64,000 nt of DNA, from contig NZ_QERF01000009.1 in NCBI RefSeq assembly GCF_003260205.1, forward strand, positions 181,864 to 245,863, given 5' to 3'. This document shows, piece by piece, positions 18,670-28,907 of the stretch; the stretch's first letter is position 1; each line of letters starts with the position of its first letter. Origin of the DNA: Winogradskyella tangerina. GTDB taxonomy: Bacteria; Bacteroidota; Bacteroidia; Flavobacteriales; Flavobacteriaceae. The position numbers and the translations under genes are program-made. Below the pieces are notes generated by a model. It did not search any database, was not told the DNA's origin, and was given only the letters and a program-made list of their open reading frames with translations.

Positions 18670-20070
18670 ATGGAATATAAAATTTCAAATCGATTAAGAT
18701 TAGCCGCAATTATCATGGTAGTTTTAGGACTATTAGGTGTTGGGTATGGCTTCATGGACGCTCATAGCGTAACTGAAGATAACATTTCTGAAATTTTAGC
18801 AGCTGAGCACGATGCTCACGGTGGTGGTCATGCCACTGAAGGTCATGGAAGTGCTGGTCATGGTAATGATCATGCCAAAACATCACACGACAATTCACAC
18901 GGTGAATCTGCAAGTCATGCTGAAGAAGGTCATGGTGAATCTGCACACGGTTCTTTAACAGAACACGAAGAGCACGCGTTACACCAAATACATAACAGAC
19001 CTTATGCCGCACTTTATGTAGCAGCGTTCTTTTTCTTTATGATTGCCTTAGGCGTATTAGCTTTTTATGCCATACAGTATGCAGCACAAGCAGGATGGTC
19101 GCCAGTATTATTCAGAGTGATGGAAGGTATTACATCATATGTATTGCCAGGTGGTATCATTGTACTTTTAATTGCATTTTTTGCAGATAGCCATTTATTT
19201 GTTTGGCTTAAAGACGGCGTAACTGATGTTAACAGTGAAAACTACGATTATCTCGTTGCCGGTAAATCAAGTTGGTTAAATAAAACTGGATTCTTTATCA
19301 GAGGAGCAATTTTCCTTGGAGGATGGGCATTATACAGACATTTTTCACGTAAGTTCTCTATTGCACAAGACAGTGCTGATGATAACAGAAACTTTAAAAA
19401 GAACTTTAGAATTTCGGCAGCATTCCTTGTATTTTATATCTATACAGAGTCAATGATGTCTTGGGATTGGATAATGAGTGTAGACCCACACTGGTTTAGT
19501 ACACTATTCGGATGGTATGTATTTGCTAGTATGTTTGTAAGTGGAATTACAGTTATTGCAATGATAACTATTTATTTGAAATCTAAAGGCTTACTCGAAT
19601 TTGTGAATGACAGTCATATTCATGATTTAGCGAAATTCATGTTTGGTATTAGTATTTTCTGGACATACTTATGGTTCTCTCAGTTTATGTTAATCTGGTA
19701 TTCTAACATTCCAGAGGAAGTAACCTATTTCGTAACACGAATTGAGCACTATAAACTACCTTTCTTCGGAATGCTAGCAATGAATTTCATATTCCCATTA
19801 TTGGTATTGATGAATAGTGATTACAAACGTATTCCTTGGTTTGTTGTAATGGCCGGAATTATAATCTTATGTGGACACTATCTAGATGTCTTCAATATGA
19901 TTATGCCAGCGACTGTTGTAGAAAGATGGTCAATCGGAATTCCTGAAATTGGTTCAATCTTACTATTCGGTGGTTTATTCTTATTCATTGTATTTACAGC
20001 ATTAGGGAAAGCGCCATTATTGGCAAAAGGAAACCCATTTATGAAAGAAAGTAAACACTTTCATTATTAA
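18670..20070 (+). CDS. actF: Alternative complex III subunit ActF, quinol:cytochrome c oxidoreductase membrane subunit
   Basis: A 466-residue polytopic protein with about ten membrane helices, related to NrfD/ActC. The first helix (about 10-28) is followed by a loop of about 85 residues (30-115) rich in histidine, glycine, serine and glutamate; at least 15 histidines lie between residues 45 and 111. The loop is expected on the periplasmic side if the N-terminus is cytoplasmic, and it could bind metal ions. That role is inference. The remaining helices carry the conserved SMMSWDWIMSVDPHW segment near residues 258-272. It lies between actE and coxB in the operon. Confidence 0.93.
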   Translation: MEYKISNRLRLAAIIMVVLGLLGVGYGFMDAHSVTEDNISEILAAEHDAHGGGHATEGHGSAGHGNDHAKTSHDNSHGESASHAEEGHGESAHGSLTEHEEHALHQIHNRPYAALYVAAFFFFMIALGVLAFYAIQYAAQAGWSPVLFRVMEGITSYVLPGGIIVLLIAFFADSHLFVWLKDGVTDVNSENYDYLVAGKSSWLNKTGFFIRGAIFLGGWALYRHFSRKFSIAQDSADDNRNFKKNFRISAAFLVFYIYTESMMSWDWIMSVDPHWFSTLFGWYVFASMFVSGITVIAMITIYLKSKGLLEFVNDSHIHDLAKFMFGISIFWTYLWFSQFMLIWYSNIPEEVTYFVTRIEHYKLPFFGMLAMNFIFPLLVLMNSDYKRIPWFVVMAGIIILCGHYLDVFNMIMPATVVERWSIGIPEIGSILLFGGLFLFIVFTALGKAPLLAKGNPFMKESKHFHY

Positions 20071-20097
20071 TAATTTAATTATAGAACAGAAACGATA

Positions 20098-21165
20098 ATG
20101 ACAGCTTTATTAACGATTATAATTGTACTTTTTGTGGCCGTTGCACTCTGGCAAATGGTAAAGATTTTTGACTTGGCTCAAGTTGGATCATCAAATACAC
20201 AAATTGCAGATGATAAAGACAACAAGATAAATGGCTATTTAATGATAGGTTTCTTAATCTTTATCTATGCCATTACTATCGTAAGTTTTATTTACTTAGG
20301 TGATCTACCTTTAGTATCAAATTCTGCATCTGAGCACGGTCCTGGATTAGATAGTTTGATGGTCATCTCAATGATCGTCATTTTTATAGTGCAAATTGTG
20401 ACGCAATTCTTATTACACTATTTTGCTTTTAAATATCGAGGCGAAAAAGGTAAGAAAGCATTATTCTATGCCGATAATAATAAACTTGAAGCCATCTGGA
20501 CAGGAATCCCTGTAGTTGTATTGGCAGGTTTAATTATGTACGGATTATTTACTTGGAATGATATCATGACAATTGATACAGAAGATGATCCATTAGTTAT
20601 TGAATTATACGCTCAACAATTTAACTGGAAAGCAAGATACGGTGGAGAAGATAATGTTCTCGGAAAAGCAAATGTTAGATTGATTGATATTGACAGAGCT
20701 AACATACTTGGTGTAGCTGAAGATGATCCAAATGCGCAAGATGACGTTATAGTTACAGAACTTCATTTGCCAAAAGGAAGACCGATCTTATTCAAGATGA
20801 GATCTCAAGATGTATTACACTCTGCATATATGCCTCACTTTAGAGCACAAATGAACTGTGTTCCTGGTATGGTAACGCAATTCAGTTTTACACCAACAAT
20901 GACTACTGATGAAATGCGCCAAACAGAGGAGATCAAAGAAAAAGTTCAGAATATAAATAAAATTAGAGCTGAGAAAAGTAAGGAACTTGCCGCCAGTGGT
21001 GAGCAACCATTAGATCCTTATGAATTTGATTACCTATTATTATGTAATAAAATATGCGGGAAATCGCATTATAATATGCAAATGAAAATTGTTGTAGAAA
21101 CTGAAGAAGAGTTTAATGCATGGATGGCGGAACAGCAGAAATTTGCAAATTCATTATTAAATTAG
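20098..21165 (+). CDS. coxB: Cytochrome c oxidase subunit II
   Basis: A 355-residue subunit with an extra N-terminal membrane helix (about 2-22), two further helices (about 45-70 and 90-112) and a periplasmic cupredoxin domain. The binuclear CuA site is complete: H241 (LHSAYMPH), C316, C320, H324 and M327 in CNKICGKSHYNM. The usual glutamate between the cysteines is lysine here; only its backbone oxygen binds copper, so the site should still work. It accepts electrons from cytochrome c or directly from the ACIII haem subunits. An approximately 50-residue helical insert (about 265-305) breaks the cupredoxin domain. It is co-transcribed with the act genes. Confidence 0.96.
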   Translation: MTALLTIIIVLFVAVALWQMVKIFDLAQVGSSNTQIADDKDNKINGYLMIGFLIFIYAITIVSFIYLGDLPLVSNSASEHGPGLDSLMVISMIVIFIVQIVTQFLLHYFAFKYRGEKGKKALFYADNNKLEAIWTGIPVVVLAGLIMYGLFTWNDIMTIDTEDDPLVIELYAQQFNWKARYGGEDNVLGKANVRLIDIDRANILGVAEDDPNAQDDVIVTELHLPKGRPILFKMRSQDVLHSAYMPHFRAQMNCVPGMVTQFSFTPTMTTDEMRQTEEIKEKVQNINKIRAEKSKELAASGEQPLDPYEFDYLLLCNKICGKSHYNMQMKIVVETEEEFNAWMAEQQKFANSLLN

Positions 21166-21192
21166 TAAAAAAATTAGAAAAAGAAATAGATT

Positions 21193-22989
21193 ATGTCAGC
21201 AGCAATAGATACTCACGTACACGACGACCACGAAGTACATCATCATAAAGAAACTTTCATCACGAAGTATATCTTTAGCCAAGATCATAAAATGATCGCT
21301 AAGCAGTATTTAATTACTGGTGTGATCATCATGGGTATCATCGGGATATTTATGTCTCTGATGATTCGTATGCAGATTGCATGGCCAGAGAAATCTAATG
21401 TGATCTTCGAAACTTTCTTAGGAAAATGGGCACCTGAAGGTGTCATGGATGCCGATATATATTTGGCATTAGTTACCATCCACGGTACCTTAATGGTATT
21501 CTTTGTACTTACTGCTGGTCTTAGTGGTACATTCAGTAATTTATTAATTCCATTACAATTAGGTGCACGAGATATGGCCTCGGGATTTCTTAACATGATA
21601 TCCTACTGGTTATTCTTCATCTCATGTGTGGTAATGATAGCTTCATTTTTCGTAGAATTTGGTCCTGCAGCTGCAGGGTGGACAATTTACCCGCCGTTAT
21701 CGGCATTACCAATGGCACAGCCAGGTTCAGGATCTGGTATGACCTTATGGTTGGTATCAATGGCAATCTTTATTGCATCATCACTACTAGGGTCATTGAA
21801 CTATATCGTTACGGTATTAAACTTACGTACAAAAGGGATGTCTATGACCAGAATGCCATTAACTATTTGGGCATTCTTTATTACAGCGGTAATTGGTGTA
21901 ATTTCATTCCCTGTATTATTATCTGCAGCCTTATTACTTATAATGGATAGAAGTTTCGGAACTTCCTTCTTCTTATCTGATATCTTTATACAAGGTGAAG
22001 TATTACATTATCAAGGTGGTTCACCAGTATTATTCGAACACTTATTCTGGTTCTTAGGTCACCCTGAAGTATACATCGTATTATTACCTGCTTTAGGAAT
22101 CACATCAGAAATTATAGCAACAAACTCAAGAAAACCAATCTTCGGTTACCGCGCTATGATTCTATCGATCCTTGCAATTGCATTCTTATCAACAATCGTT
22201 TGGGGTCACCACATGTTTATTTCAGGTATGAATCCATTCTTAGGTTCTGTATTTACATTTACAACCTTATTGATCGCGATACCTTCAGCTGTAAAAGCCT
22301 TCAATTATATAACCACACTCTGGAAGGGTAATCTACAAATGAATCCCGCAATGCTGTTTTCAATTGGTTTGGTTTCAACCTTTATAACGGGTGGTTTAAC
22401 AGGTATTATTTTAGGTGACAGTGCACTAGATATTAATGTACACGATACGTATTTCGTAGTAGCTCACTTCCACTTAGTAATGGGTATTTCAGCCTTATAT
22501 GGAGTGTTTGCAGGTATTTATCATTGGTTCCCTAAAATGTTCGGTCGTATGATGAACAAAAACCTTGGATACCTCCATTTCTGGGTCACTGCGATTTGTG
22601 CTTATGGCGTATTCTTCCCAATGCACTTTATAGGTATGGCAGGTTTACCAAGACGTTATTATACAAATTCGAATTTCCCACTGTTCGACGATACAACTAA
22701 TACGCAAGTTGTTATTACAATGTTTGCTCTTGTTGCCGGTGCAGTACAGTTGGTATTCTTATATAACTTTATCAGCAGTATCTTCTACGGAAAGAAAGCT
22801 GAGCAGAATCCATGGAGATCTAACACCTTAGAATGGACAGCACCTGTTGAGCATATGCACGGAAACTGGCCAGGAGCTATTCCTCACGTATACCGTTGGC
22901 CTTACGACTACAGTAAGCCAGGTCATGATGAAGATTTTGTGCCTCAAAATGTCCCAATGAAAGATGGGGAAGAGGAACTACATCATTAG
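21193..22989 (+). CDS. coxA: Cytochrome c oxidase subunit I
   Basis: A 598-residue catalytic subunit with 12 membrane helices, the site of oxygen reduction. Ligands visible: H97 for haem a (TIHGTLMVFF), H290 with the cross-linked Y294 (HPEVY), H339 and H340 for CuB (WGHHMF), H425 for haem a3 and H427 for haem a (VVAHFHLVMG). The HPEVY motif marks an A-type haem-copper oxidase. A histidine-rich N-terminus (HVHDDHEVHHHKE, residues 8-20) precedes the first helix. It is the last gene of the act operon and is followed by a strong terminator. Subunits III and IV and the haem O synthase gene lie about 21 kb further on. Confidence 0.98.
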   Translation: MSAAIDTHVHDDHEVHHHKETFITKYIFSQDHKMIAKQYLITGVIIMGIIGIFMSLMIRMQIAWPEKSNVIFETFLGKWAPEGVMDADIYLALVTIHGTLMVFFVLTAGLSGTFSNLLIPLQLGARDMASGFLNMISYWLFFISCVVMIASFFVEFGPAAAGWTIYPPLSALPMAQPGSGSGMTLWLVSMAIFIASSLLGSLNYIVTVLNLRTKGMSMTRMPLTIWAFFITAVIGVISFPVLLSAALLLIMDRSFGTSFFLSDIFIQGEVLHYQGGSPVLFEHLFWFLGHPEVYIVLLPALGITSEIIATNSRKPIFGYRAMILSILAIAFLSTIVWGHHMFISGMNPFLGSVFTFTTLLIAIPSAVKAFNYITTLWKGNLQMNPAMLFSIGLVSTFITGGLTGIILGDSALDINVHDTYFVVAHFHLVMGISALYGVFAGIYHWFPKMFGRMMNKNLGYLHFWVTAICAYGVFFPMHFIGMAGLPRRYYTNSNFPLFDDTTNTQVVITMFALVAGAVQLVFLYNFISSIFYGKKAEQNPWRSNTLEWTAPVEHMHGNWPGAIPHVYRWPYDYSKPGHDEDFVPQNVPMKDGEEELHH

Positions 22990-23014
22990 ATTACTATACA
23001 ATTGAAATATTATA

Positions 23015-23045
23015 AAAAAGCCTTTCTAAATCAGAAAGGCTTTTT
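23015..23045 (+). terminator. Intrinsic terminator of the act-cox operon
   Basis: A perfect 13-bp stem (23015-23027 with 23033-23045) and 5-base loop end in a T run. The A tract on the left side would let it work on both strands. The -7 box of ruvB begins four bases after it. Confidence 0.92.
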
Positions 23046-23048
23046 CGT

Positions 23049-23056
23049 TATATTTG
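23049..23056 (+). promoter_or_regulatory. -7 box of ruvB, close to the start codon
   Basis: TATATTTG matches TAnnTTTG. Only six bases separate it from the ATG at 23063, so transcription would start at or next to the start codon and the mRNA would be leaderless. The -33 region falls inside the preceding terminator stem (TTTC at 23023-23026). Confidence 0.6.
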
Positions 23057-23062
23057 TTTAAT

Positions 23063-24085
23063 ATGAACGAAAACCTCAATCCATCTAACGATAATTATTC
23101 GTCCGAGGAGCTCGACGTCGAAAGAAAGTTGAGGCCGCTAACATTTGAAGATTTCACCGGTCAGGATCAGGTATTGGAAAATTTATTGGTTTTTGTGAAG
23201 GCGGCTAATCTTCGAGATGAAGCATTAGATCATACACTTTTTCATGGACCACCCGGTTTAGGAAAAACTACCTTAGCGCACATATTAGCTAACGAATTGG
23301 ATGTAAATATCAAAGTAACCTCGGGTCCCGTATTGGATAAGCCTGGTGATCTAGCAGGATTACTTACAAATCTCGAAGATAGAGACGTACTTTTTATTGA
23401 CGAGATCCATCGCCTAAGTCCTATCGTTGAAGAATATTTGTATTCGGCGATGGAAGACTATAAGATCGATATAATGATTGAGTCAGGGCCAAATGCCAGA
23501 ACAGTTCAAATTAATCTTAGTCCATTCACCCTAGTTGGTGCTACAACGCGTTCCGGATTACTTACAGCACCTATGCGTGCTCGCTTCGGAATAAGTAGTC
23601 GTTTGCAATACTATAAAACCGATTTGCTCACGACTATCGTACAACGTAGTGCTTCAATCTTAAATGTGCCTATTACTATGGAGGCAGCAATAGAAATTGC
23701 CGGAAGAAGCCGTGGTACTCCGCGTATTGCCAATGCATTATTGAGACGCGTACGTGACTTTGCGCAGATTAAGGGTAATGGTAGTATAGACATTGAAATT
23801 GCCAAGTTTGCACTCAAGGCCTTAAATGTAGATGCTCATGGTTTAGATGAAATGGATAATAAGATCTTAACAACGATTATCGAAAAGTTTAAGGGCGGTC
23901 CCGTAGGTATTACAACCTTGGCTACTGCAGTAAGTGAAAGTGCCGAAACCATTGAAGAGGTTTATGAGCCGTTCTTAATTCAACAAGGGTTTATAATGCG
24001 TACACCACGAGGTCGTGAAGTTACAGAGGCAGCTTATAAACACTTAGGTAAGATAAAAGGCCCCACTCAGGGTGGCTTGTTTTAA
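23063..24085 (+). CDS. ruvB: Holliday junction branch migration helicase RuvB
   Basis: A 340-residue AAA+ ATPase that drives branch migration of Holliday junctions together with RuvA. Walker A is GPPGLGKTT, Walker B is [10 protein letters not shown], sensor 1 lies in [11 protein letters not shown], the arginine finger region is [11 protein letters not shown], and a winged-helix domain closes the protein ([17 protein letters not shown]). I start at the ATG at 23063 (MNENLNPS); an in-frame TTG at 23054 overlaps the -7 box and is unlikely. It is a single gene with its own promoter and terminator. The partner ruvA is at 31.5 kb. Confidence 0.97.
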   Translation: MNENLNPSNDNYSSEELDVERKLRPLTFEDFTGQDQVLENLLVFVKAANLRDEALDHTLFHGPPGLGKTTLAHILANELDVNIKVTSGPVLDKPGDLAGLLTNLEDRDVLFIDEIHRLSPIVEEYLYSAMEDYKIDIMIESGPNARTVQINLSPFTLVGATTRSGLLTAPMRARFGISSRLQYYKTDLLTTIVQRSASILNVPITMEAAIEIAGRSRGTPRIANALLRRVRDFAQIKGNGSIDIEIAKFALKALNVDAHGLDEMDNKILTTIIEKFKGGPVGITTLATAVSESAETIEEVYEPFLIQQGFIMRTPRGREVTEAAYKHLGKIKGPTQGGLF

Positions 24086-24117
24086 AATATTCTAATATTT
24101 TGGTTATTTCATCGATA

Positions 24118-24152
24118 AGTTGAACACCTTGAATGAGTTCAACTAATTTTTT
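24118..24152 (+). terminator. Probable intrinsic terminator after ruvB
   Basis: AGTTGAAC (24118-24125) pairs with GTTCAACT (24137-24144) around an 11-base loop and is followed by AA and six T. A further inverted repeat, AAAATATT-ct-AATATTTT, lies just at the ruvB stop (24083-24100). Confidence 0.7.
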
Positions 24153-24194
24153 ATGCGTTAGTCTATAGAAGAATTTTACTGCATAAGTAGCATT

Positions 24195-24202
24195 TATATT
24201 TG
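24195..24202 (+). promoter_or_regulatory. -7 box of the cytochrome c peroxidase gene
   Basis: TATATTTG fits the Bacteroidota -7 consensus 21 bases before the ATG at 24224. The -33 element is not clear (TTTTA at 24174-24178). Confidence 0.6.
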
Positions 24203-24223
24203 AAATTATAAAGCACACTACTT

Positions 24224-25564
24224 ATGAATAATCTACGACTGAAGTCCCTATTTCTGTTCGCTCTTATCGCATTTTCGTCATGTGATAGCGATTATCGGAA
24301 TTATGAAGCCATCTCAAGCGGTTTAGCGTTAGAGAATCGTATTATTGAGTTATATGGCTCGAAAGCCGAATTAATTCAACCCCTAGAAACAGACTATTTA
24401 TTGATTCCAAGTGATATCAATAATCCAATTACTGAAGCTAAAGTTGCACTAGGAAAACTATTATACCACGAGACTATGATAGGTTCAGACGCTATGATGG
24501 ATGAAGGTATGTATACCTATTCGTGCGCTAGCTGTCATCATGTCGATGCTGGTTTTCAAAGTGGTTTAAAACAAGGTATTGGCGACGGCGGAATGGGCTT
24601 TGGCATAAGAGGTGAAGCACGTACAAAAAATGCACAATACGCCGAGTCTCAACTCGATGTTCAACCAATTAGAACACCAACTACATTAAATGTTGCCTAT
24701 CAGCAGGTAATGTTATGGAACGGTCAATTCGGAGCTGTCGGACCAAACGAAGGAACAGAAGGACAATGGACTGCGGGTACACCTAAAGAAAATAATAACT
24801 TGGGATTTGAAGGTGTAGAAATTCAGGCTATTGCTGGAATGGATGTGCACCGATTGGTAATCATCCCGGAGGAAATTATCAGCTCGACATATAAAGCACT
24901 TTTTGATGCAGCCTTTCCGAATATTAACGAAAGTGAACGCTATTCAAAATTGAATGCTTCTCTGGCTATTGCCGCCTATGAGCGAACACTTCTACCCAAT
25001 CAATCGCCTTTCCAACGGTGGCTAAAGGGTGATTACGATGCCATGAGTGAAGACGAAATTAGTGGTGCAAAGTTGTTTTTTGATAAGGCACAATGCTTTA
25101 CGTGCCATGCAGGCCCCGCACTTAATGATATGAAGTTTCATGCACTTGGTATGAGAGACCTGGAAGGAGAAGAAATTCTCACTGTAATTGATGATGCAAC
25201 AAAAAGAGGAAGAGGTGGATTTACAGGAAATTCAGAAGATGATTATAAGTTTAAAACTCCACAATTATATAATCTTAAGGATGTTAATTTCTTTGGTCAT
25301 GGAGGGAGCTTTCAATCGGTTAAAGATGTAATTGAATATAAGAACAATGCAATCGCAGAAAACGAAATTGTTCCTAATAGTTAATTATCTCCATTTTTTG
25401 TTCCACTGAATTTAACTGAAGAAGAAATCAATCAATTAACACTATTCATAGAGAATTCTTTATATGATGATAATCTTCAACGTTATGTACCAGAGTCATT
25501 ACCTTCTGGAAACTGCTTCCCTAATGCCGATGAAATGTCATCTTCAGATTTAGGATGTAACTAG
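24224..25564 (+). pseudogene. Di-haem cytochrome c peroxidase (CcpA/MauG family) interrupted by an in-frame TAA
   Basis: The reading frame codes for 386 residues up to TAA at 25382-25384 and then stays open in the same frame for 59 more codons to TAG at 25562-25564. The intact protein would have 446 residues. It is a lipoprotein (signal ending AFSSC, C20) with two haem sites, CASCH (101-105) and CFTCH (291-295), and typical peroxidase segments such as RTPTTLNVAYQQVMLWNGQ and FKTPQLYNLKD. The family reduces hydrogen peroxide in the periplasm with electrons from small cytochromes. The sequence after the stop (LSPFFVPLNLTEEEINQL to PNADEMSSSDLGCN) is the expected C-terminus of the flavobacterial family, so a single CAA to TAA change is the simplest explanation. 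The truncated form keeps both haems and may still function. Its own -7 box lies upstream. Confidence 0.8.
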
Positions 25565-25609
25565 ATTTTTCGAAAACATTATTGTAGTTTAGTTCTTTTA
25601 AGAACTGAA

Positions 25610-26530
25610 TTGAATAAATCAAAATATACACAACTCATTAAAGCCGAAGCGAAACGCCTTGGCTTTTTGTCTTGTGGTATTAGTAAGGCAGAATTTTTAG
25701 AAGAAGAAGCGCCACGACTAGAGGCATGGCTTAATAAAAACATGCACGGTGAAATGCGTTATATGGAAAATCACTTCGATAAGCGCTTAGACCCAACCTT
25801 ATTGGTGCCTGATTCAAAAAGTGTAGTGTCTTTGCTTCTCAATTATTTCCCAAGGGAAGAACAATCTTCAGATAGTTATAAGTTGTCTAAATATGCCTTC
25901 GGAACGGATTATCACTTTGTAATTAAGGATAAGCTAAAATCACTTTTAGCTTTTATTCAAAATGAAATCGGAGAAGTTCATGGTCGTGCTTTTGTAGATT
26001 CGGCACCTGTATTAGATAAAGCCTGGGCGGCTAAGTCTGGTTTAGGCTGGATTGGTAAGCACAGCAATTTACTAACACAGCAAGTCGGATCGTTTTATTT
26101 CATAGCGGAATTAATCATTGATTTAGAATTGGATTACGACACGCCTGTTACCGATCATTGTGGTACCTGTACAGCTTGCATGGATGCCTGCCCAACAGAA
26201 GCTATTGTTGAGCCTTATGTGGTAGACGGCAGTAAGTGTATTTCATATTTTACCATAGAATTGAAGGAGAACATTCCGAGTGAGTTTAAAGGTCAGTTTG
26301 ACGACTGGGTGTTCGGCTGTGATGTCTGCCAGGATGTTTGCCCTTGGAATCGATTTTCAAAATCGCATAATGAGCCCTTATTCGATCCGCACCCAGAGCT
26401 TCTATCAATGACTAAAAAGGACTGGGAAGAAATAACCGAAGATACCTTTAGAAAAGTCTTTAAGAAATCGGCCGTTAAGCGAACCAAGTTTGAAGGCTTA
26501 AAAAGAAATATTAGGTTTTTAAAGCAATAA
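25610..26530 (+). CDS. queG: Epoxyqueuosine reductase QueG
   Basis: A 306-residue cytoplasmic enzyme that performs the last step of queuosine synthesis, reducing epoxyqueuosine in the wobble position of tRNAs with GUN anticodons. It uses cobalamin and two [4Fe-4S] clusters. The cluster cysteines are [12 protein letters not shown] and [11 protein letters not shown]; the N-terminal cobalamin-binding domain contains [26 protein letters not shown]. The start is TTG at 25610, which gives the family N-terminus [19 protein letters not shown]; no in-frame ATG is available before residue 44. It converges on the DUF5686 gene with 4 bases between. Confidence 0.95.
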   Translation: MNKSKYTQLIKAEAKRLGFLSCGISKAEFLEEEAPRLEAWLNKNMHGEMRYMENHFDKRLDPTLLVPDSKSVVSLLLNYFPREEQSSDSYKLSKYAFGTDYHFVIKDKLKSLLAFIQNEIGEVHGRAFVDSAPVLDKAWAAKSGLGWIGKHSNLLTQQVGSFYFIAELIIDLELDYDTPVTDHCGTCTACMDACPTEAIVEPYVVDGSKCISYFTIELKENIPSEFKGQFDDWVFGCDVCQDVCPWNRFSKSHNEPLFDPHPELLSMTKKDWEEITEDTFRKVFKKSAVKRTKFEGLKRNIRFLKQ

Positions 26531-26534
26531 AAAA

Positions 26535-28907
26535 TTACCTAAAACTAAATCCGAAAGAAAGTTTTAAAGCAAAATTATCTTCAAACTTCTCTAAATTGTG
26601 ATAACCATATCTGTAAAACCCACCAATTCCCAGACCGAGATAACCTATATCCATCCAGTTTATTTTATACAGATTTTGTAATTCTAATCCTGTTTCAATG
26701 AACAGCTCTTCTTTTTTAGAGAAATCCACGAGAATATGATGTTCTGGATGTATTAAGCTTCCAATACCAAAGTTGTTGTACAGCAATATATCAGGTTGTA
26801 TTCTCCCTTTGTTATTTAATAATCTTCCAAAGTTATGCATCGTAAACAGATGAACATACTTATTAGATAAAAACTCATAAGGTCTTACGGTCTGAAAGTA
26901 GTTTTTAACAACAAATGGTAAATCCCTGTCGAATGCACCTTCGCCCGTAAACATAAGCCCAATCGGAAGTGAGCTACCTAAATACCCCAAATCCAATCTG
27001 TAACTTGTTTTCCCCAATCCTTTAGTGATAAAGCTGTGATCTAGAGTAACTCTGAACTTGTTATAGCTAAATTCTCCATTTAGCGTTCCATCTAAACCTC
27101 GTGTATATAAAAGGTTTAGAACAGGGGCATCATTGGGAACTCTAGAGATCACACCAAAATTATTTAGTAATTGCTCCTTTGCGTGGAACCCTATTCCAAT
27201 GTTTAGCTCTGTATTTTTATAATTGGTAATGACACTTGCATTATTTAAGTAGGCGTAATCGTAAAGGGGATTAATATCGGCAGTACTAAGTCCAAGTGTC
27301 CAATTAAGGTTTCTAAATAGCTTCATGTCTGTGGCGATACTAAAAGATTCAATACCATCCATACCACTCGCCATCCAATTGCGCTGAGAAAAAGCTTCGT
27401 CAAAGCGCGGGTCAGAAAGCCGTCCTATTTCTCGCAAATCGTTCATGTATTTTAGACGCACTTCAATATCCTTTTTACCCGGAATATCAACAACAAGTTC
27501 ACCGCCATATTTCCAGGCGCTGTCTCCAAATCCATAGCCGGCATAAGCACCTAGAGAGACATTTTGTAAGAGGTCGTCATTGGTATAAAGCCCCAAACCT
27601 AATCTTGCGGTTTCATACTTATTAAAGCGAAGTACATTTTTGATGTCTATATCTACATATTTCAAAGGATAACGCCCTTCTAATAAGCTTGGAACAAGTT
27701 TGAATATTTTATCGAGTTTTATTTTCTCGCCAATACTATCTATAAAAACGTAGGTTCGTTTTTCATTTGTATTTAGAGTGTCACGACGGTTAAAGTTCCA
27801 AAAACTCTCGTCTCTCAATCCTGCATTTTCAGGTAAAGTAATAGCAACAAAAGGAAAGTCCTTTTTGTTTAATGGAGCATTTGGTCTAATCTTAGATAAA
27901 TAGCTTTTACCAACATAGGTAACACTGCCGAGACCTTCGCCAATTGTAATTTCAAAATTTAATTGTTCCGGAAACCAATGTTCGTCATTTACGAAGGCAT
28001 ATTTCTGCTGAATCTTAACACTAAGCTTACCCGAATTAAAGGTTGAAGCATCTACACTCTGTACAGCATAGTTGTTGGAGTTAATAGTTAACAATCCTTC
28101 GAAACCTTCAAAATTCCGATTTGTCTTTGGCTCGAAGGAGATCACAAAAATGGTATCCTTACCTTGAATGTATTCCTCCTTTAATCGAAATTTATACTTA
28201 CGTGTACTACCTTTTGAAATAGGATTGAGGTAGTTGGTTTCAAATAATTCAATATGGTCCTCATAAAATGAAAAGGGCTGAAAGCTGTTGGCTAGTAATG
28301 CAAATTGTGGATTTTTAAATCCAGATGACCGCGTCGCAATGATGCTATCTTCTGAAAAACGAGGTCTTAAGTATTTATGTTTTGCGATAGTTTCGGTAAT
28401 AAAAAGATAAGACCCCTTCATTACACTATCGATCTTCATTTGTATACTGTCTTTTTTTAGTGATGTATCGGAGTTACCTAGTTTCACAATTATCTTATCG
28501 TAAGACTCATGTGTGAATGAATTTAAACTTTCAGGATTATTGATATCTTTATTTTTAACAGCATTCTTGATGATACGATGCGCAGGATTTTCACCATCAA
28601 TGACTACCTCATCTAAGGCACTGACCTTAGACTTTAATCGTATGAAGGGCGTTGTAACCTTAGCAAGTTCCACAACTTTGGTTTCATAACCAACATAGCT
28701 GATGGTTATGGATTTGATGGTTGTTGGCACATAAAAGACGCCATCAATATCAGAGGAAGTCCCCTTTTTACCAAGCTCACTAAATAACACATTCGCAAAT
28801 GGAATTACATGCCCTGTCGTGTCATCAATTAGTGTTAATTTTTTTTCGTTTTGACTATTAAGATGTATGCAAAACAGGAAAATTAAGAGTAGGAAGAGGT
28901 TTTTCAT
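26535..28907 (-). CDS. DUF5686 outer-membrane protein with carboxypeptidase-like regulatory domain
   Basis: A 790-residue protein when started at the ATG at 28907, which gives a good signal peptide (MKNLFLLLIFLFCIHLNSQ); an upstream in-frame ATG adds 11 residues. After the signal comes a CarboxypepD_reg-like beta-sandwich (about 25-105; TTGHVIPFANVLFSELGKKG and ITISYVGYET), then the DUF5686 region. Its second half is rich in alternating hydrophobic strands and ends FALKLSFGFSFR, with a terminal aromatic-x-R as in outer-membrane beta-barrels. The family is common in Bacteroidota and its function is unknown; an outer-membrane location is inferred. It stands alone and is convergent with queG. 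Confidence 0.85.
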   Translation of the reverse strand: MKNLFLLLIFLFCIHLNSQNEKKLTLIDDTTGHVIPFANVLFSELGKKGTSSDIDGVFYVPTTIKSITISYVGYETKVVELAKVTTPFIRLKSKVSALDEVVIDGENPAHRIIKNAVKNKDINNPESLNSFTHESYDKIIVKLGNSDTSLKKDSIQMKIDSVMKGSYLFITETIAKHKYLRPRFSEDSIIATRSSGFKNPQFALLANSFQPFSFYEDHIELFETNYLNPISKGSTRKYKFRLKEEYIQGKDTIFVISFEPKTNRNFEGFEGLLTINSNNYAVQSVDASTFNSGKLSVKIQQKYAFVNDEHWFPEQLNFEITIGEGLGSVTYVGKSYLSKIRPNAPLNKKDFPFVAITLPENAGLRDESFWNFNRRDTLNTNEKRTYVFIDSIGEKIKLDKIFKLVPSLLEGRYPLKYVDIDIKNVLRFNKYETARLGLGLYTNDDLLQNVSLGAYAGYGFGDSAWKYGGELVVDIPGKKDIEVRLKYMNDLREIGRLSDPRFDEAFSQRNWMASGMDGIESFSIATDMKLFRNLNWTLGLSTADINPLYDYAYLNNASVITNYKNTELNIGIGFHAKEQLLNNFGVISRVPNDAPVLNLLYTRGLDGTLNGEFSYNKFRVTLDHSFITKGLGKTSYRLDLGYLGSSLPIGLMFTGEGAFDRDLPFVVKNYFQTVRPYEFLSNKYVHLFTMHNFGRLLNNKGRIQPDILLYNNFGIGSLIHPEHHILVDFSKKEELFIETGLELQNLYKINWMDIGYLGLGIGGFYRYGYHNLEKFEDNFALKLSFGFSFR

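Noticed and set aside
24021..24218. Minus-strand frame of 65 codons after ruvB
   Set aside because: It overlaps the ruvB end and the probable terminator, has no promoter and no recognisable features.
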